A stretch of DNA of 64,000 bases from Candidatus Saccharimonadota bacterium. Lineage in GTDB: Bacteria > Patescibacteriota > Saccharimonadia > Saccharimonadales > Saccharimonadaceae. Location of the stretch: assembly GCA_017406905.1 (NCBI GenBank), contig JAFQXN010000006.1, positions 280,626 through 344,625 of the forward strand. Direction: 5' to 3'. The translations under genes and the position numbers were made by a program. Below, in pieces: positions 17,075-24,359 of this stretch (position 1 is the stretch's first letter; every line of letters starts with the position of its first letter). The notes under the pieces were generated by a model that saw nothing but the letters and a program-made list of their open reading frames with translations, was not told the DNA's origin and did not search any database.

Positions 17075-17882
17075 CCAAATACAGCCTTGCCCAGTCATTT
17101 AGTGTCAAGTCGCCAGGCCGCGCACTCAAATCTATATCTAATTTCTCAAATATTTCCTTAAGCTCCGCCAATGGTTTTTTAATAGCTAGATTATTTATCA
17201 CCTTTTTCCTTGGAGAACTAAAACCAATCTTCGCCAATTTCAAAACTTCGTCACTTACATCCGGTTTAGCTTTTGGCTCAAAAATTATCACCCTACTATC
17301 CACCTTAGGCGGAGGAGTAAATTCCTCCCGATTAATAATCGGCCCTACCCATACTTTAGCCCGATTTTTCACAAACAAAGATAATATCGTCTCTTTTCTT
17401 GCCACAATCCGATCCGCCACTTCCTGCTGTATCAACAAGACCACTCTTTTAGGCTTGTTTTCTACCGTCAGTACTTTCTCAATAATCGGACTTGTCACGT
17501 AATAAGGGATATTCCCAGCCACCACATAATCACCCTTTATTCCAGAAAAATCAAATGCCAATATGTCCTCATGGAATACCTCAAGATTTTTTCCTGGGAA
17601 GGAGCTTGGCAGGTTATTCGCCAACCGCTTATCATACTCCACCGCTATTACTTTTTTAAATTCTCTTAATAAACTGCTAGTCAAAGTGCCTAATCCCGGC
17701 CCAATCTCTAAACAAGTTTCTATACCCTCACCTTCTTTGTTTAATGACGGAATCGCGTAACAAAGATCCACGTCACTTCTCTTAAATTCTTCGTCCACCC
17801 CTCTTTTTGCATAAATAGCAATTTCATTTAATATTACTCTGCTATCTAGCCAATGTTGTCCTAAACTTTTATCGTTTTTCAT
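17067..17882 (-). CDS. rsmA: 16S rRNA dimethyladenosine transferase
   Basis: KsgA/RsmA dimethylates two adjacent adenosines in helix 45 of 16S rRNA, using SAM. The start is MKNDKSLGQHWLDSRV at 17882, right after the preceding gene's stop; 271 residues. Motifs: GQHWL, EIGPGLGTLTS (SAM loop), and the catalytic NIPYYVTSPI. An insert of about 20 residues (around RGVDEEFKRSDVDLCYAIPS) sits before the SAM loop compared with usual RsmA. Confidence 0.94.
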   Translation of the reverse strand: MKNDKSLGQHWLDSRVILNEIAIYAKRGVDEEFKRSDVDLCYAIPSLNKEGEGIETCLEIGPGLGTLTSSLLREFKKVIAVEYDKRLANNLPSSFPGKNLEVFHEDILAFDFSGIKGDYVVAGNIPYYVTSPIIEKVLTVENKPKRVVLLIQQEVADRIVARKETILSLFVKNRAKVWVGPIINREEFTPPPKVDSRVIIFEPKAKPDVSDEVLKLAKIGFSSPRKKVINNLAIKKPLAELKEIFEKLDIDLSARPGDLTLNDWARLYLVV

Positions 17883-17884
17883 AA

Positions 17885-18916
17885 TTAATACCAGCCATGT
17901 GAATACCAATAATTTAATGCTTGATTCCACCCGCCGTATCGACCGTTTACGTAATTTATCATCCACCTAATTTGTGTCACCGGATTAGTTTCCCAATCCG
18001 CACCAGCAGATGCCATTTTATTGCCAGGAAGCGCCTGTGGTATCCCATACGCCCCCGAAGCATTCCTCGCATCTACCCTACAACCGCTCTCATGATAAAT
18101 CAAATCAAGCGCTGCAGCAATATCTACCTCTGACACCCCAGCTTGCCTAGCCCAGTCAGCACAAGTCCCAGATTCAGGAGGTAACGATTTTTTCACGCCC
18201 ACCGCAGTAACACGCGACACCGGTTGCCGAATCACCTCTTCGGAAATCACCTCTCGCGACACTTCTTTATTATCTACATAATATACGTTATAATAAACTC
18301 TCTTGGCACCTACCTCACCCAGCTGGCGTACTTCGGACTTGCCATTCTCGAGACTAGCATCCCTCACCGTCTCTTCAGCAAATGGGATTTCTTCCTCTTC
18401 AGTTATTACATGACCGCCATTTCTCACGATGCTATATACATTTGCTACGCCCACCTCAAGAAAATCCGTATTCGGCACCAAGCTAATCTCATCTCCATCA
18501 TAAACAGTAATCCCCGCCTCACGCGCAATCGTCTTCATGTCGTAGCTTGCTGTCATTAAATACTTATCAGTTGTCCCGTCCTTCACCACCACTGGCCTCG
18601 CCCTATATATATTTACGAAAAAATTATCCGCATTTATTTCTGTCTCTACTACTGGGTCTACAATATCACCACTATTCAAAGTAATACCTGCACGGCTTAT
18701 CGCATCACCTACCGTCTTCGCCTCAGTTTTCACAATCAATTTTTCGCCACCATCATAGAAGGTCACAAATTTAGCATCAGTTTCCACAAAAGCCTCATCT
18801 TCGCCTTCCGCATAAGTAAACAGGGAGTTAGCCTTTATTACGCAGCCAAAAACCAGTGCCAGACTAATCACCGCTAGACCAACAAGAACACGATCAAATC
18901 TTCTCGAGAGTCTCAT
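17885..18916 (-). CDS. Secreted G5-domain, lysozyme-like wall protein (YabE/Rpf type)
   Basis: 343 residues. Residues 1-35 are a signal anchor. Two DUF348 repeats follow (about 45-95 and 105-150), then a G5 domain (about 160-238) that in this family binds cell wall glycans, then a transglycosylase-like domain (250-343). Its likely catalytic Glu is E276 in DLIYHESGCRVD, followed by NASGAYGIPQAL. The architecture matches YabE and resuscitation-promoting-factor-like muralytic enzymes. It may remodel its own wall or act on a host wall. The start codon lies 6 nt behind TGA-TATAAT; rsmA follows 2 nt after its stop. Confidence 0.85.
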   Translation of the reverse strand: MRLSRRFDRVLVGLAVISLALVFGCVIKANSLFTYAEGEDEAFVETDAKFVTFYDGGEKLIVKTEAKTVGDAISRAGITLNSGDIVDPVVETEINADNFFVNIYRARPVVVKDGTTDKYLMTASYDMKTIAREAGITVYDGDEISLVPNTDFLEVGVANVYSIVRNGGHVITEEEEIPFAEETVRDASLENGKSEVRQLGEVGAKRVYYNVYYVDNKEVSREVISEEVIRQPVSRVTAVGVKKSLPPESGTCADWARQAGVSEVDIAAALDLIYHESGCRVDARNASGAYGIPQALPGNKMASAGADWETNPVTQIRWMINYVNGRYGGWNQALNYWYSHGWY

Positions 18917-18922
18917 GCCCCC

Positions 18923-18931
18923 ATTATATCA
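18923..18931 (-). promoter_or_regulatory. Extended -10 promoter, leaderless G5 protein gene
   Basis: Minus strand TGATATAAT, then GGGGGC and ATG; the same GGGGGY initiator occurs before clpC and the histidine kinase gene. Confidence 0.7.
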
Positions 18932-18979
18932 CACTTTTCCACAAAAGTCCATACCTATCTTTATCTAAGACACTCTAAC

Positions 18980-19147
18980 AATAAAAGCCCACTGCAAGGT
19001 GGGGCCTTTATTCTAACTCATTTCTAGGTGGTAGCAAAACAATCTTAGCCAAAACAACACTACACTCCCACCCACCAATCTCAGAGACAAGCTCCAAACA
19101 TGGTTTGCGGTTTAGGCTGCTCTCAACGTCAGATCCAGTCCAAACCT
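18980..19147 (-). ncRNA. Unassigned small RNA of about 168 nt
   Basis: In a 428-nt gap without any plausible protein gene, a strong promoter and a terminator face the same way about 170 nt apart. The transcript has local pairings such as GGTTTGG with CCTAAACC but no RNase P, SRP or tmRNA signature that I recognise. Its length and isolated strong promoter would fit a 6S-like RNA, but that is only a guess. The rest of the gap (19182-19340) is AT-rich and holds only promoter-like sequences for the plus-strand gene. Confidence 0.5.
18981..19012 (-). terminator. Terminator of the small RNA
   Basis: Minus strand hairpin built from AAAGGCCCCAC and GTGGGCTTTT with a 6-nt loop and a following T-rich stretch. 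Confidence 0.7.
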
Positions 19148-19153
19148 AATTCT

Positions 19154-19181
19154 ATTTTAGCATAGCCGGAATCAATGTCAA
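19154..19181 (-). promoter_or_regulatory. Promoter of the small RNA
   Basis: TTGACA (19176-19181), 16-nt spacer, TAAAAT (19154-19159), with TGC before the -10. The exact -35 match is unusual in this window. Confidence 0.7.
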
Positions 19182-19328
19182 CATTGTTTTTTAAGATTTT
19201 TGATGTCATAATATTTTTTCCACCAAACAGAGGTCGAAAGCCAAAAACCGAACAAATTTCGCTTGACAAAATTTACTATTATATTACTATATAAACACTA
19301 AAATTTTCCGCTCCTACCAATCCAAATA

Positions 19329-19337
19329 TGCTATAAT
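19329..19337 (+). promoter_or_regulatory. Extended -10 promoter, near-leaderless membrane protein gene
   Basis: TGCTATAAT, 7 nt, then ATG at 19345. A separate TTGACA at 19263 with a TACTAT after 16 nt could give a second, longer transcript. Confidence 0.6.
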
Positions 19338-19344
19338 AAGCTAC

Positions 19345-19968
19345 ATGAATTGGAGGAAATGGCTCGACGGTTTTTCTTTAGCCGGCAAAGGCATCTTGCT
19401 CGCCACCAAAGAAAAGCGCTTTTGGTACGGATTTATTCCCAGCTTTTTCATTTTTAGCTTACTTATGGAATTATTGGCCGGCGGCTTCTCTAAATTCGAA
19501 CTCATGTCCGCTATAGGCTTTCCAGACAACCTCAAAATCATCGGCAGCAGTTTTCTCGCTATCTTCGGAGTTAATCAACCATTCCTGGACTGGTTACCAA
19601 TTTTCGCAATCTCTATTCTGCAAAGCGTCCTCATTGGCCTTATCGTTCTCCTTTGGAACAAAAAACGCGAACAAAACTCCGCTAATCTCGAAAAGGCCGG
19701 CATCATCACTGGCCTCATCGCTCTCGGCGCTGGCTGCCCTACTTGCGGCACCACTCTACTTACTCCACTCCTCGGCGCACTTTTCTCCACCGGCGGGCTC
19801 GCCATCGCCGGCACTATTTCCATTATTATCACCTGGCTCGCCATCATCATCGCCGTCTTATCGCTCAAACGCCTCGGCGAAGAAATCTATGTTATAATAA
19901 TAAACGAAAAATATCTGCAAAAGAAAGTCAAAAAGGAGAACCGTGAGAAAAGCCCTCAGAATCATTAG
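19345..19968 (+). CDS. Membrane protein with CPTC motif, candidate DsbA partner
   Basis: A 207-residue protein with about four or five membrane segments (roughly 28-46, 64-82, 85-104, 118-145, 147-170). A Cys pair sits inside or at the edge of a membrane segment (GAGCPTCGTTLLTPLLG, C131 and C134). It is not recognisably DsbB or VKOR. The following gene encodes a DsbA-like thioredoxin and overlaps it by 26 nt, so the two are translated together. The inferred role is to reoxidise or reduce that thioredoxin across the membrane. Confidence 0.65.
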   Translation: MNWRKWLDGFSLAGKGILLATKEKRFWYGFIPSFFIFSLLMELLAGGFSKFELMSAIGFPDNLKIIGSSFLAIFGVNQPFLDWLPIFAISILQSVLIGLIVLLWNKKREQNSANLEKAGIITGLIALGAGCPTCGTTLLTPLLGALFSTGGLAIAGTISIIITWLAIIIAVLSLKRLGEEIYVIIINEKYLQKKVKKENREKSPQNH

Positions 19969-20641
19969 CATCGTTGGCGTAGTCGCCATCATCATCGCCG
20001 CCATCGTCGCCAGTATGAATGCTAAACCATCTAACGCCGAAAGGGTCTGGGATCAAGAAATGACCGTCGGTAACCTCGACGCCCAGAATTACTTCATTAT
20101 CTATTCTGATTTAGTTTGCCCATACTGCATCGCTTTCGAAAACGCTATTGTCGAACACGAAGAAGACTTTCAAAAATACATCGAATCAAACGACATCCTT
20201 GTAGAAGTTCGCCTCTCAGACTTTCTCTATGAATACGGTGAATCTCGCCCTATCAATTCTCGCTACTCTGCCGTTGCCACATACTGTGCCAAAAATGAAG
20301 GCAAATTCTGGGATTATTATAATCTAGCTGTCTCTACAGTTTGGAATGATTTTTTCAAAGATTTAGGTAAAGCCGCCTTTACTAAAATGGGCAGTCTAGA
20401 CAAATCTTATTGGGTTGAACTCGGTACCAAAATTGGCCTCGGCGATAGCTTCAAATCGTGCGTAGAAAACGACGATCCAATCGAGGAAATCCAAAAAAAT
20501 GCCGAAAAAACCGCCAAACTCGCCGACGGCATGCCATATTTTAAATTTAATAATTACACCAGCTCCGGCTTTGATTTATCTTGGGGCTGGGAATATGTAC
20601 TCATGTACTTCCAGGCCGGCCTAGACGGCCGAAAAGCCTAG
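19943..20641 (+). CDS. Membrane-anchored DsbA/thioredoxin-like oxidoreductase
   Basis: 232 residues. It begins at a GTG with AAGGAG 5 nt before it. Residues 6-25 form a signal anchor; the catalytic domain then faces outward. The active site is CPYC (C59-C62) in YSDLVCPYCIAFENAIVEHE, with helical insertion and the cis-Pro loop DGMPYFKF near residue 193, as in DsbA-like/BdbD proteins. It probably introduces disulfides in secreted proteins; several exported proteins in this window carry paired Cys. Confidence 0.88.
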   Translation: MRKALRIISIVGVVAIIIAAIVASMNAKPSNAERVWDQEMTVGNLDAQNYFIIYSDLVCPYCIAFENAIVEHEEDFQKYIESNDILVEVRLSDFLYEYGESRPINSRYSAVATYCAKNEGKFWDYYNLAVSTVWNDFFKDLGKAAFTKMGSLDKSYWVELGTKIGLGDSFKSCVENDDPIEEIQKNAEKTAKLADGMPYFKFNNYTSSGFDLSWGWEYVLMYFQAGLDGRKA

Positions 20642-20710
20642 CGTACTCTGCGGGACGTAAAGGCTTAACCAGAGCGGCTAGGGGGCTGAACCCAAAAGGT
20701 ACGCCTAGGC
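20636..20710. repeat. Palindrome spanning two convergent stop codons
   Basis: Arms GCCTAGCGTAC (20636-20646) and GTACGCCTAGGC (20699-20710) are inverted copies with a one-base indel, and each contains one of the two stop codons (dsbA-like and rarA). An inner stem CTCTG/CAGAG lies next to the left arm. There is no T-run. Confidence 0.55.
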
Positions 20711-21979
20711 TCTCAACTTCCCTTTGACGCTTTCTGGCAAATATGATTTATCTAAATGAAATCCAGCCTCCCATTTTTGTCCCTTACCATACCCTAAATC
20801 TTTCATCAATTTAGTCGGTGCATTCCGAAGCCACACCGGTACCGGCGCATTCGGAGTCTTCTGCGCCAAGTCAAGCGCCTCGTACCACGCATCTGTAGTC
20901 GCTCGCGATTTCTTAGATTTAGCAAGCGCCACCGCAGTATGCGCCAAAATCAGTCCAGATTCCGGCATCCCCACCCTTTCCACCGCCTGAAAACACGCCG
21001 CCGCTAAAGATAATGCCCCGTTTCCCGCCAAGCCAATATCCTCAGAAGCAAATATCACCATTCTCCGCGCAATAAACTTTGGATCCTCACCAGCCTCCAC
21101 CATCCGCGCCAACCAATACAGCGTAGCTTCCACATCCGAACCTCGCATTGATTTTATAAATGCCGAGATCGTATCATAATGTTTATCGCCTTTCTTGTCA
21201 TATCCTGGCATCTTCCGCCCTGCCGCCTCTAACACTATTTCATCATCTACCTTTTCAGCCAACGACAACGCCAATTCCAAATCCCCCAACGCACTTCTTG
21301 CATCTCCCCCCGACAGTTCCGCAATCAAATCCAACGCAGCTTTTGTAATGAAGGGATTATTGTTGGACTCAAGGGAATCCGGAGTCTGGCAAGACAAGGC
21401 ACCAGCCACCGTCTGTCCGTGGCGACGAGCCGGACGGACGGCAACCCGAGAGCCAATAATAATCCCTTCTCTTTTACAAGCACGCTTTAGCACTTTGATT
21501 ATATCCGCTTTCGACAACGCCGATACCACCACAACCCGCGAGCGCGACAGTAGTGGCGAGATGATTTCAAAAGACGGGTTTTCCGTTGTCGCCCCAATCA
21601 AAGTAATCAAACCAGATTCCACATGCGGCAAAAATGCATCCTGTTGTGCCTTATTAAACCTATGAATTTCATCTACAAATAGCACCGTCCGAGTTTTAAG
21701 ATTCCAATTCACTTTCGCTCGCGCTACCACCTCTTCCACGTCACGTTTACCTGCCGTAACTGCCGAAATCTCCACAAAATCCGCCTCAAATTCATGCGCT
21801 AAAATTCGCGCCAAAGTCGTCTTGCCAGTACCTGGCGGCCCCCAAAAAATTAAATTCACCGGCTCCCCTTTCCGCACAATCTCAGTCAAAATCTTCCCCT
21901 CACCAATAATTTCATCCTGCCCCAACACCTCAGACAACTTTTTCGGCCGCATACGCTCCGCCAACGGTACTCTATTCAT
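20705..21979 (-). CDS. rarA: Replication-associated recombination protein RarA/MgsA with in-frame palindromic insert
   Basis: An AAA+ ATPase acting at stalled replication forks; 424 residues. Walker A is FWGPPGTGKTTLA (47-54 for GPPGTGKT), Walker B LFVDEIHRFNKAQQDAFLP, sensor 1 IGATTENPSFEI, and the C-terminal tetramerisation domain is intact. Residues about 175-210 (SRVAVRPARRHGQTV ... SLESNNNPF) have no counterpart in RarA and correspond exactly to a DNA palindrome. The protein stays in frame. The start codon is 6 nt behind a TATAAT. Confidence 0.93.
   Translation of the reverse strand: MNRVPLAERMRPKKLSEVLGQDEIIGEGKILTEIVRKGEPVNLIFWGPPGTGKTTLARILAHEFEADFVEISAVTAGKRDVEEVVARAKVNWNLKTRTVLFVDEIHRFNKAQQDAFLPHVESGLITLIGATTENPSFEIISPLLSRSRVVVVSALSKADIIKVLKRACKREGIIIGSRVAVRPARRHGQTVAGALSCQTPDSLESNNNPFITKAALDLIAELSGGDARSALGDLELALSLAEKVDDEIVLEAAGRKMPGYDKKGDKHYDTISAFIKSMRGSDVEATLYWLARMVEAGEDPKFIARRMVIFASEDIGLAGNGALSLAAACFQAVERVGMPESGLILAHTAVALAKSKKSRATTDAWYEALDLAQKTPNAPVPVWLRNAPTKLMKDLGYGKGQKWEAGFHLDKSYLPESVKGKLRA
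21350..21469. repeat. Palindromic element inserted in frame in rarA
   Basis: Outer arms GAAGGGATTATTGTTGG (21350-21366) and CCAATAATAATCCCTTC (21453-21469) match at 16 of 17 positions. An inner hairpin CCGTCTGTCCG/CGGACGGACGG lies between. The 120 nt are translated as part of RarA. Confidence 0.75.
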
Positions 21980-21985
21980 ACATAT

Positions 21986-21991
21986 ATTATA
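21986..21991 (-). promoter_or_regulatory. -10 box, leaderless rarA
   Basis: Minus strand TATAAT, 6 nt, ATG. No TGN precedes this one. Confidence 0.55.
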
Positions 21992-22060
21992 TATAATTAT
22001 TGTACAAAATCATATTTTTTATGTTAGAATTAAGGTAACATTAACAAAAGGAGTTATCAA

Positions 22061-22168
22061 ATGTTACAATCTTTAGCTACCTATAGCACCCAGAGCGTCT
22101 ACTCGGTGCCAAATTATACTTACAGTAGCGATACCATGTCCGTCATGGAAGGTGCCGTATCTGGATGA
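22061..22168 (+). CDS. 35-residue open frame coupled to the DUF4282-like gene
   Basis: The ATG at 22061 has a good ribosome binding site (AAAAGGAG). The frame encodes MLQSLATYSTQSVYSVPNYT and continues to SVMEGAVSG, and its TGA overlaps the next gene's ATG (ATGA). It is Ser/Tyr/Thr-rich and not hydrophobic. It could be a leader peptide that delivers ribosomes to the next gene, or the true N-terminus of that protein separated by a frameshift. Confidence 0.5.
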   Translation: MLQSLATYSTQSVYSVPNYTYSSDTMSVMEGAVSG

Positions 22169-22515
22169 TTATCGCAGCAATCCTCGCCATCATTGGTGGC
22201 ATCTTACTCTACTTCCTATTCGTCAAGAAAAAGGAAGATCCTAAAGGCAAATTCGCTAAGTGGCTCAAGGATTTTCTATCATTCAAAATTATGTGGATTG
22301 AAGGCATCCTTAAGGTTGTCTACTACATGGCGACTATCTTCATCATTCTATTCTCCTTCTCATTCCTATCACTCGGCGGGACGGGCGTACTCACCTTCTT
22401 CATGTGTTTGATTCTTGGCCCAATCTTTATTCGTCTTGCCTACGAAATGACCATGATGTTCATCATGATTTGGCATAACACTAGGGATATCGCCGACAAC
22501 ACTAAGAAGAAATAA
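22165..22515 (+). CDS. DUF4282-like membrane protein
   Basis: 116 residues. Membrane segments are at about 2-18, 50-70 and 72-95. The pattern FKIMWIEGILKVVYYMATIF, then a Gly-rich turn, then RLAYEMTMMFIMIWHNTRDI, resembles the DUF4282 family (function unknown). It has no ribosome binding site of its own apart from the overlap with the upstream 35-residue frame. A perfect terminator follows. Confidence 0.65.
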   Translation: MIIAAILAIIGGILLYFLFVKKKEDPKGKFAKWLKDFLSFKIMWIEGILKVVYYMATIFIILFSFSFLSLGGTGVLTFFMCLILGPIFIRLAYEMTMMFIMIWHNTRDIADNTKKK

Positions 22516-22525
22516 TCTTCCTACA

Positions 22526-22556
22526 AAATCTCCCGCCAACAGCGGGAGATTTTTTT
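22526..22556. terminator. Bidirectional terminator
   Basis: Perfect 11-bp stem AAATCTCCCGC/GCGGGAGATTT with a CAACA loop and runs of T on one strand and A on the other. It serves the plus-strand DUF4282-like gene and the minus-strand tRNA cluster. Confidence 0.85.
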
Positions 22557-22560
22557 AAAA

Positions 22561-22677
22561 CAATCTGTGGTGAGTCGGGAGGGGCTCGAACCCTCGATTC
22601 AAAGAACGAGGGTTCCAAGCTCGATTCACAACACTGGAACCAATCCGTGGTGAGTCGGGAGGGGCTCGAACCCTCGA
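22561..22677. repeat. Direct repeat of the tRNA-Lys 3' end
   Basis: A 37-nt segment at 22561-22597 repeats at 22641-22677 with one mismatch. The second copy is the T-arm, acceptor 3' side and CCA of tRNA-Lys. The first is an orphan copy, 80 nt away, followed by unrelated sequence that forms its own hairpin. Confidence 0.75.
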
Positions 22678-22724
22678 CACCGGGCTTAAAAGGCCCGTGC
22701 TCTAACCAGCTGAGCTACCGACCC
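22648..22724 (-). tRNA. tRNA-Lys (anticodon UUU)
   Basis: A 77-nt cloverleaf with encoded CCA. Acceptor GGGTCGG pairs with CCGACTC; the anticodon loop is CTTTTAA within CGGGC/GCCCG. Third gene of the Phe-Val-Lys cluster. Confidence 0.95.
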
Positions 22725-22736
22725 AAATTTTTAACT

Positions 22737-22813
22737 TGGTGGGCAATACAGGAGTCGAACCTGTGACCTCGTCTACGTCAAAGACGCGCTCTAGCCAACT
22801 GAGCTAACCGCCC
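22737..22813 (-). tRNA. tRNA-Val (anticodon GAC)
   Basis: 77 nt with encoded CCA. The anticodon loop TTGACGT lies between CGTCT and AGACG. Twelve nucleotides separate it from tRNA-Lys. Confidence 0.95.
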
Positions 22814-22821
22814 ATATCGTT

Positions 22822-22897
22822 TGGTGGTTCCGGCTGGACTTGAACCAGCGACACAAGGCTCTTCAGGCCTCTGCTCTACCAACTGAGCTACAGAACC
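22822..22897 (-). tRNA. tRNA-Phe (anticodon GAA)
   Basis: 76 nt with encoded CCA. Acceptor GGTTCTG/CGGAACC and anticodon loop CTGAAGA. First gene of the cluster, right behind the promoter. Confidence 0.95.
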
Positions 22898-22905
22898 GTA
22901 CACCT

Positions 22906-22934
22906 ATTATACCGCAAAATCCTGAAAATGGCAA
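22906..22934 (-). promoter_or_regulatory. Promoter of the tRNA cluster
   Basis: Minus strand TTGCCA (22929-22934), 17-nt spacer, TATAAT (22906-22911), 8 nt upstream of the tRNA-Phe 5' end. Confidence 0.75.
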
Positions 22935-22995
22935 TCAATTCGCCACGAAAACAAACCCCAAATCCCAAACCATCACATCAAGAAACGTCGTTTTA

Positions 22996-23004
22996 TGTTA
23001 TAAT
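22996..23004 (+). promoter_or_regulatory. Extended -10 promoter, leaderless hisS
   Basis: TGTTATAAT, CAAAAT, then ATG at 23011. Confidence 0.7.
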
Positions 23005-23010
23005 CAAAAT

Positions 23011-24315
23011 ATGAAAAAGATTAATACTTCAAAAATTTCCGGTACACAAGAATTATTACCCAAAGAACAAATAATTTTTGATAATCTCAAATCCAAAATC
23101 GCCAACACCTATAGAAGCCACGGCTTTTTCAACATTGAGACGCCTTCCATAGAACGCACCGAAACGCTTCTCGCCAAAGCTGGCGGAGATACCGAAAAAC
23201 AAATCTATAAAGTCTTCAAAACCGCAGAAACGACAGACGAATCAGATCAGGCTCTTCGTTTTGACCACACCGTGCCACTCGCACGCTATGTCGTCGAACA
23301 CGAATCCAATTTAACTTTCCCCTTTAAAGTCAGCCAAATCGGGCTTAACTTCCGTGGCGAACGCGCGCAAAAAGGTCGCTTTCGCGAATTTTACCAATGC
23401 GACATCGACATCATCGGGCGTAATTCACTCTCAATCGCTTATGATGCTGACATCATCTCCACTCTCCTCGAAGCCCTCAAATCATTCAACATCAACACCC
23501 CTATCCTCGCCAGAATCAACAACCGCAAAATCCTCACCGGCCTAATTCAAGCTTTTAATCTCGAAGACAAGTCGAAAGACATCTACAGCATCATCGACCA
23601 TTCCGAAAAAGTCCCTTTCGAAAAAACCAGATCTAATTTTGAAGAAATCGGCTTATCACCAGAAAACGTTGATATGTTTATCGATTTCATCAATCTCTCC
23701 GGCAATCGCAGTTTTATCATTGACAAACTCAAAAATCTCAACATTCACAACGAGACAATGTCAGCCGGTATCGAAGAGCTAGACAAAGTCATGTCTCTCC
23801 TAGAGTCCATGCATCTAGCCGACAATATCTCTGCCGACATGAAAATCGTTCGTGGCTTAGATTACTACACCGGCACTGTTTTCGAATTTATCCTACCAGA
23901 CCATAAAGAAATCGGCTCAATTTGTGGCGGTGGCCGCTACGACAATTTAACCAAATACTTTTCAGACCAATCATTCCCCGGCGTCGGTGGCTCCATCGGC
24001 CTTACCCGCTTATTCTACGTCCTAAACGAACATCACCTCCTCAACCAAAACATCCAATCTTCCGCTCTACTAGATTACGCCATCATCCCAATCTCCGAAC
24101 ACGAATTTGAATATGCTTTCGAAATTGCCGACAAACTTCGCCACCAAGGCCACACTGCCACCGTCATACTTACCGACAAAAAACTCGGCGACAAACTATC
24201 GCACGCCGCCACTCTCGCCCAGAGCGGCATCGTCATCGGTGAGTCCGAAGTCTCCAGCAAATCTCTTCAAGTCAAAAATTTCACCACCGGCACAACCACC
24301 AATCTCCAGGTCTAA
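23011..24315 (+). CDS. hisS: Histidyl-tRNA synthetase
   Basis: Class II synthetase, 434 residues. The start ATG at 23011 lies 6 nt behind TATAAT; the longer open frame upstream reads back through tRNA-Phe and is rejected. Motifs: SGTQELLPKEQ, motif 2 (SQIGLNFRGERAQKGRFREF), the histidine-specific VRGLDYYTGTVFE and SICGGGRYDNL, motif 3 (GGSIGLTRLF), and a C-terminal anticodon-binding domain. Confidence 0.96.
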   Translation: MKKINTSKISGTQELLPKEQIIFDNLKSKIANTYRSHGFFNIETPSIERTETLLAKAGGDTEKQIYKVFKTAETTDESDQALRFDHTVPLARYVVEHESNLTFPFKVSQIGLNFRGERAQKGRFREFYQCDIDIIGRNSLSIAYDADIISTLLEALKSFNINTPILARINNRKILTGLIQAFNLEDKSKDIYSIIDHSEKVPFEKTRSNFEEIGLSPENVDMFIDFINLSGNRSFIIDKLKNLNIHNETMSAGIEELDKVMSLLESMHLADNISADMKIVRGLDYYTGTVFEFILPDHKEIGSICGGGRYDNLTKYFSDQSFPGVGGSIGLTRLFYVLNEHHLLNQNIQSSALLDYAIIPISEHEFEYAFEIADKLRHQGHTATVILTDKKLGDKLSHAATLAQSGIVIGESEVSSKSLQVKNFTTGTTTNLQV

Positions 24316-24328
24316 ATCACTTAAATTA

Positions 24329-24337
24329 TGATATAAT
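24329..24337 (+). promoter_or_regulatory. Extended -10 promoter of ppa
   Basis: TGATATAAT followed by a short leader carrying AAAGGAG. This is a leadered gene, in contrast to hisS just upstream. Confidence 0.65.
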
Positions 24338-24359
24338 CTAATACATAAAGGAGAATATT

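Noticed and set aside
22568..22640. A second tRNA gene beside tRNA-Lys
   Set aside because: Only the T-arm and acceptor 3' side are present; no D-arm or anticodon arm can be formed.
22840..23010. 57-codon N-terminal extension of HisRS
   Set aside because: It reads backward through tRNA-Phe and the promoter; the ATG at 23011 is the leaderless start and matches the family N-terminus.
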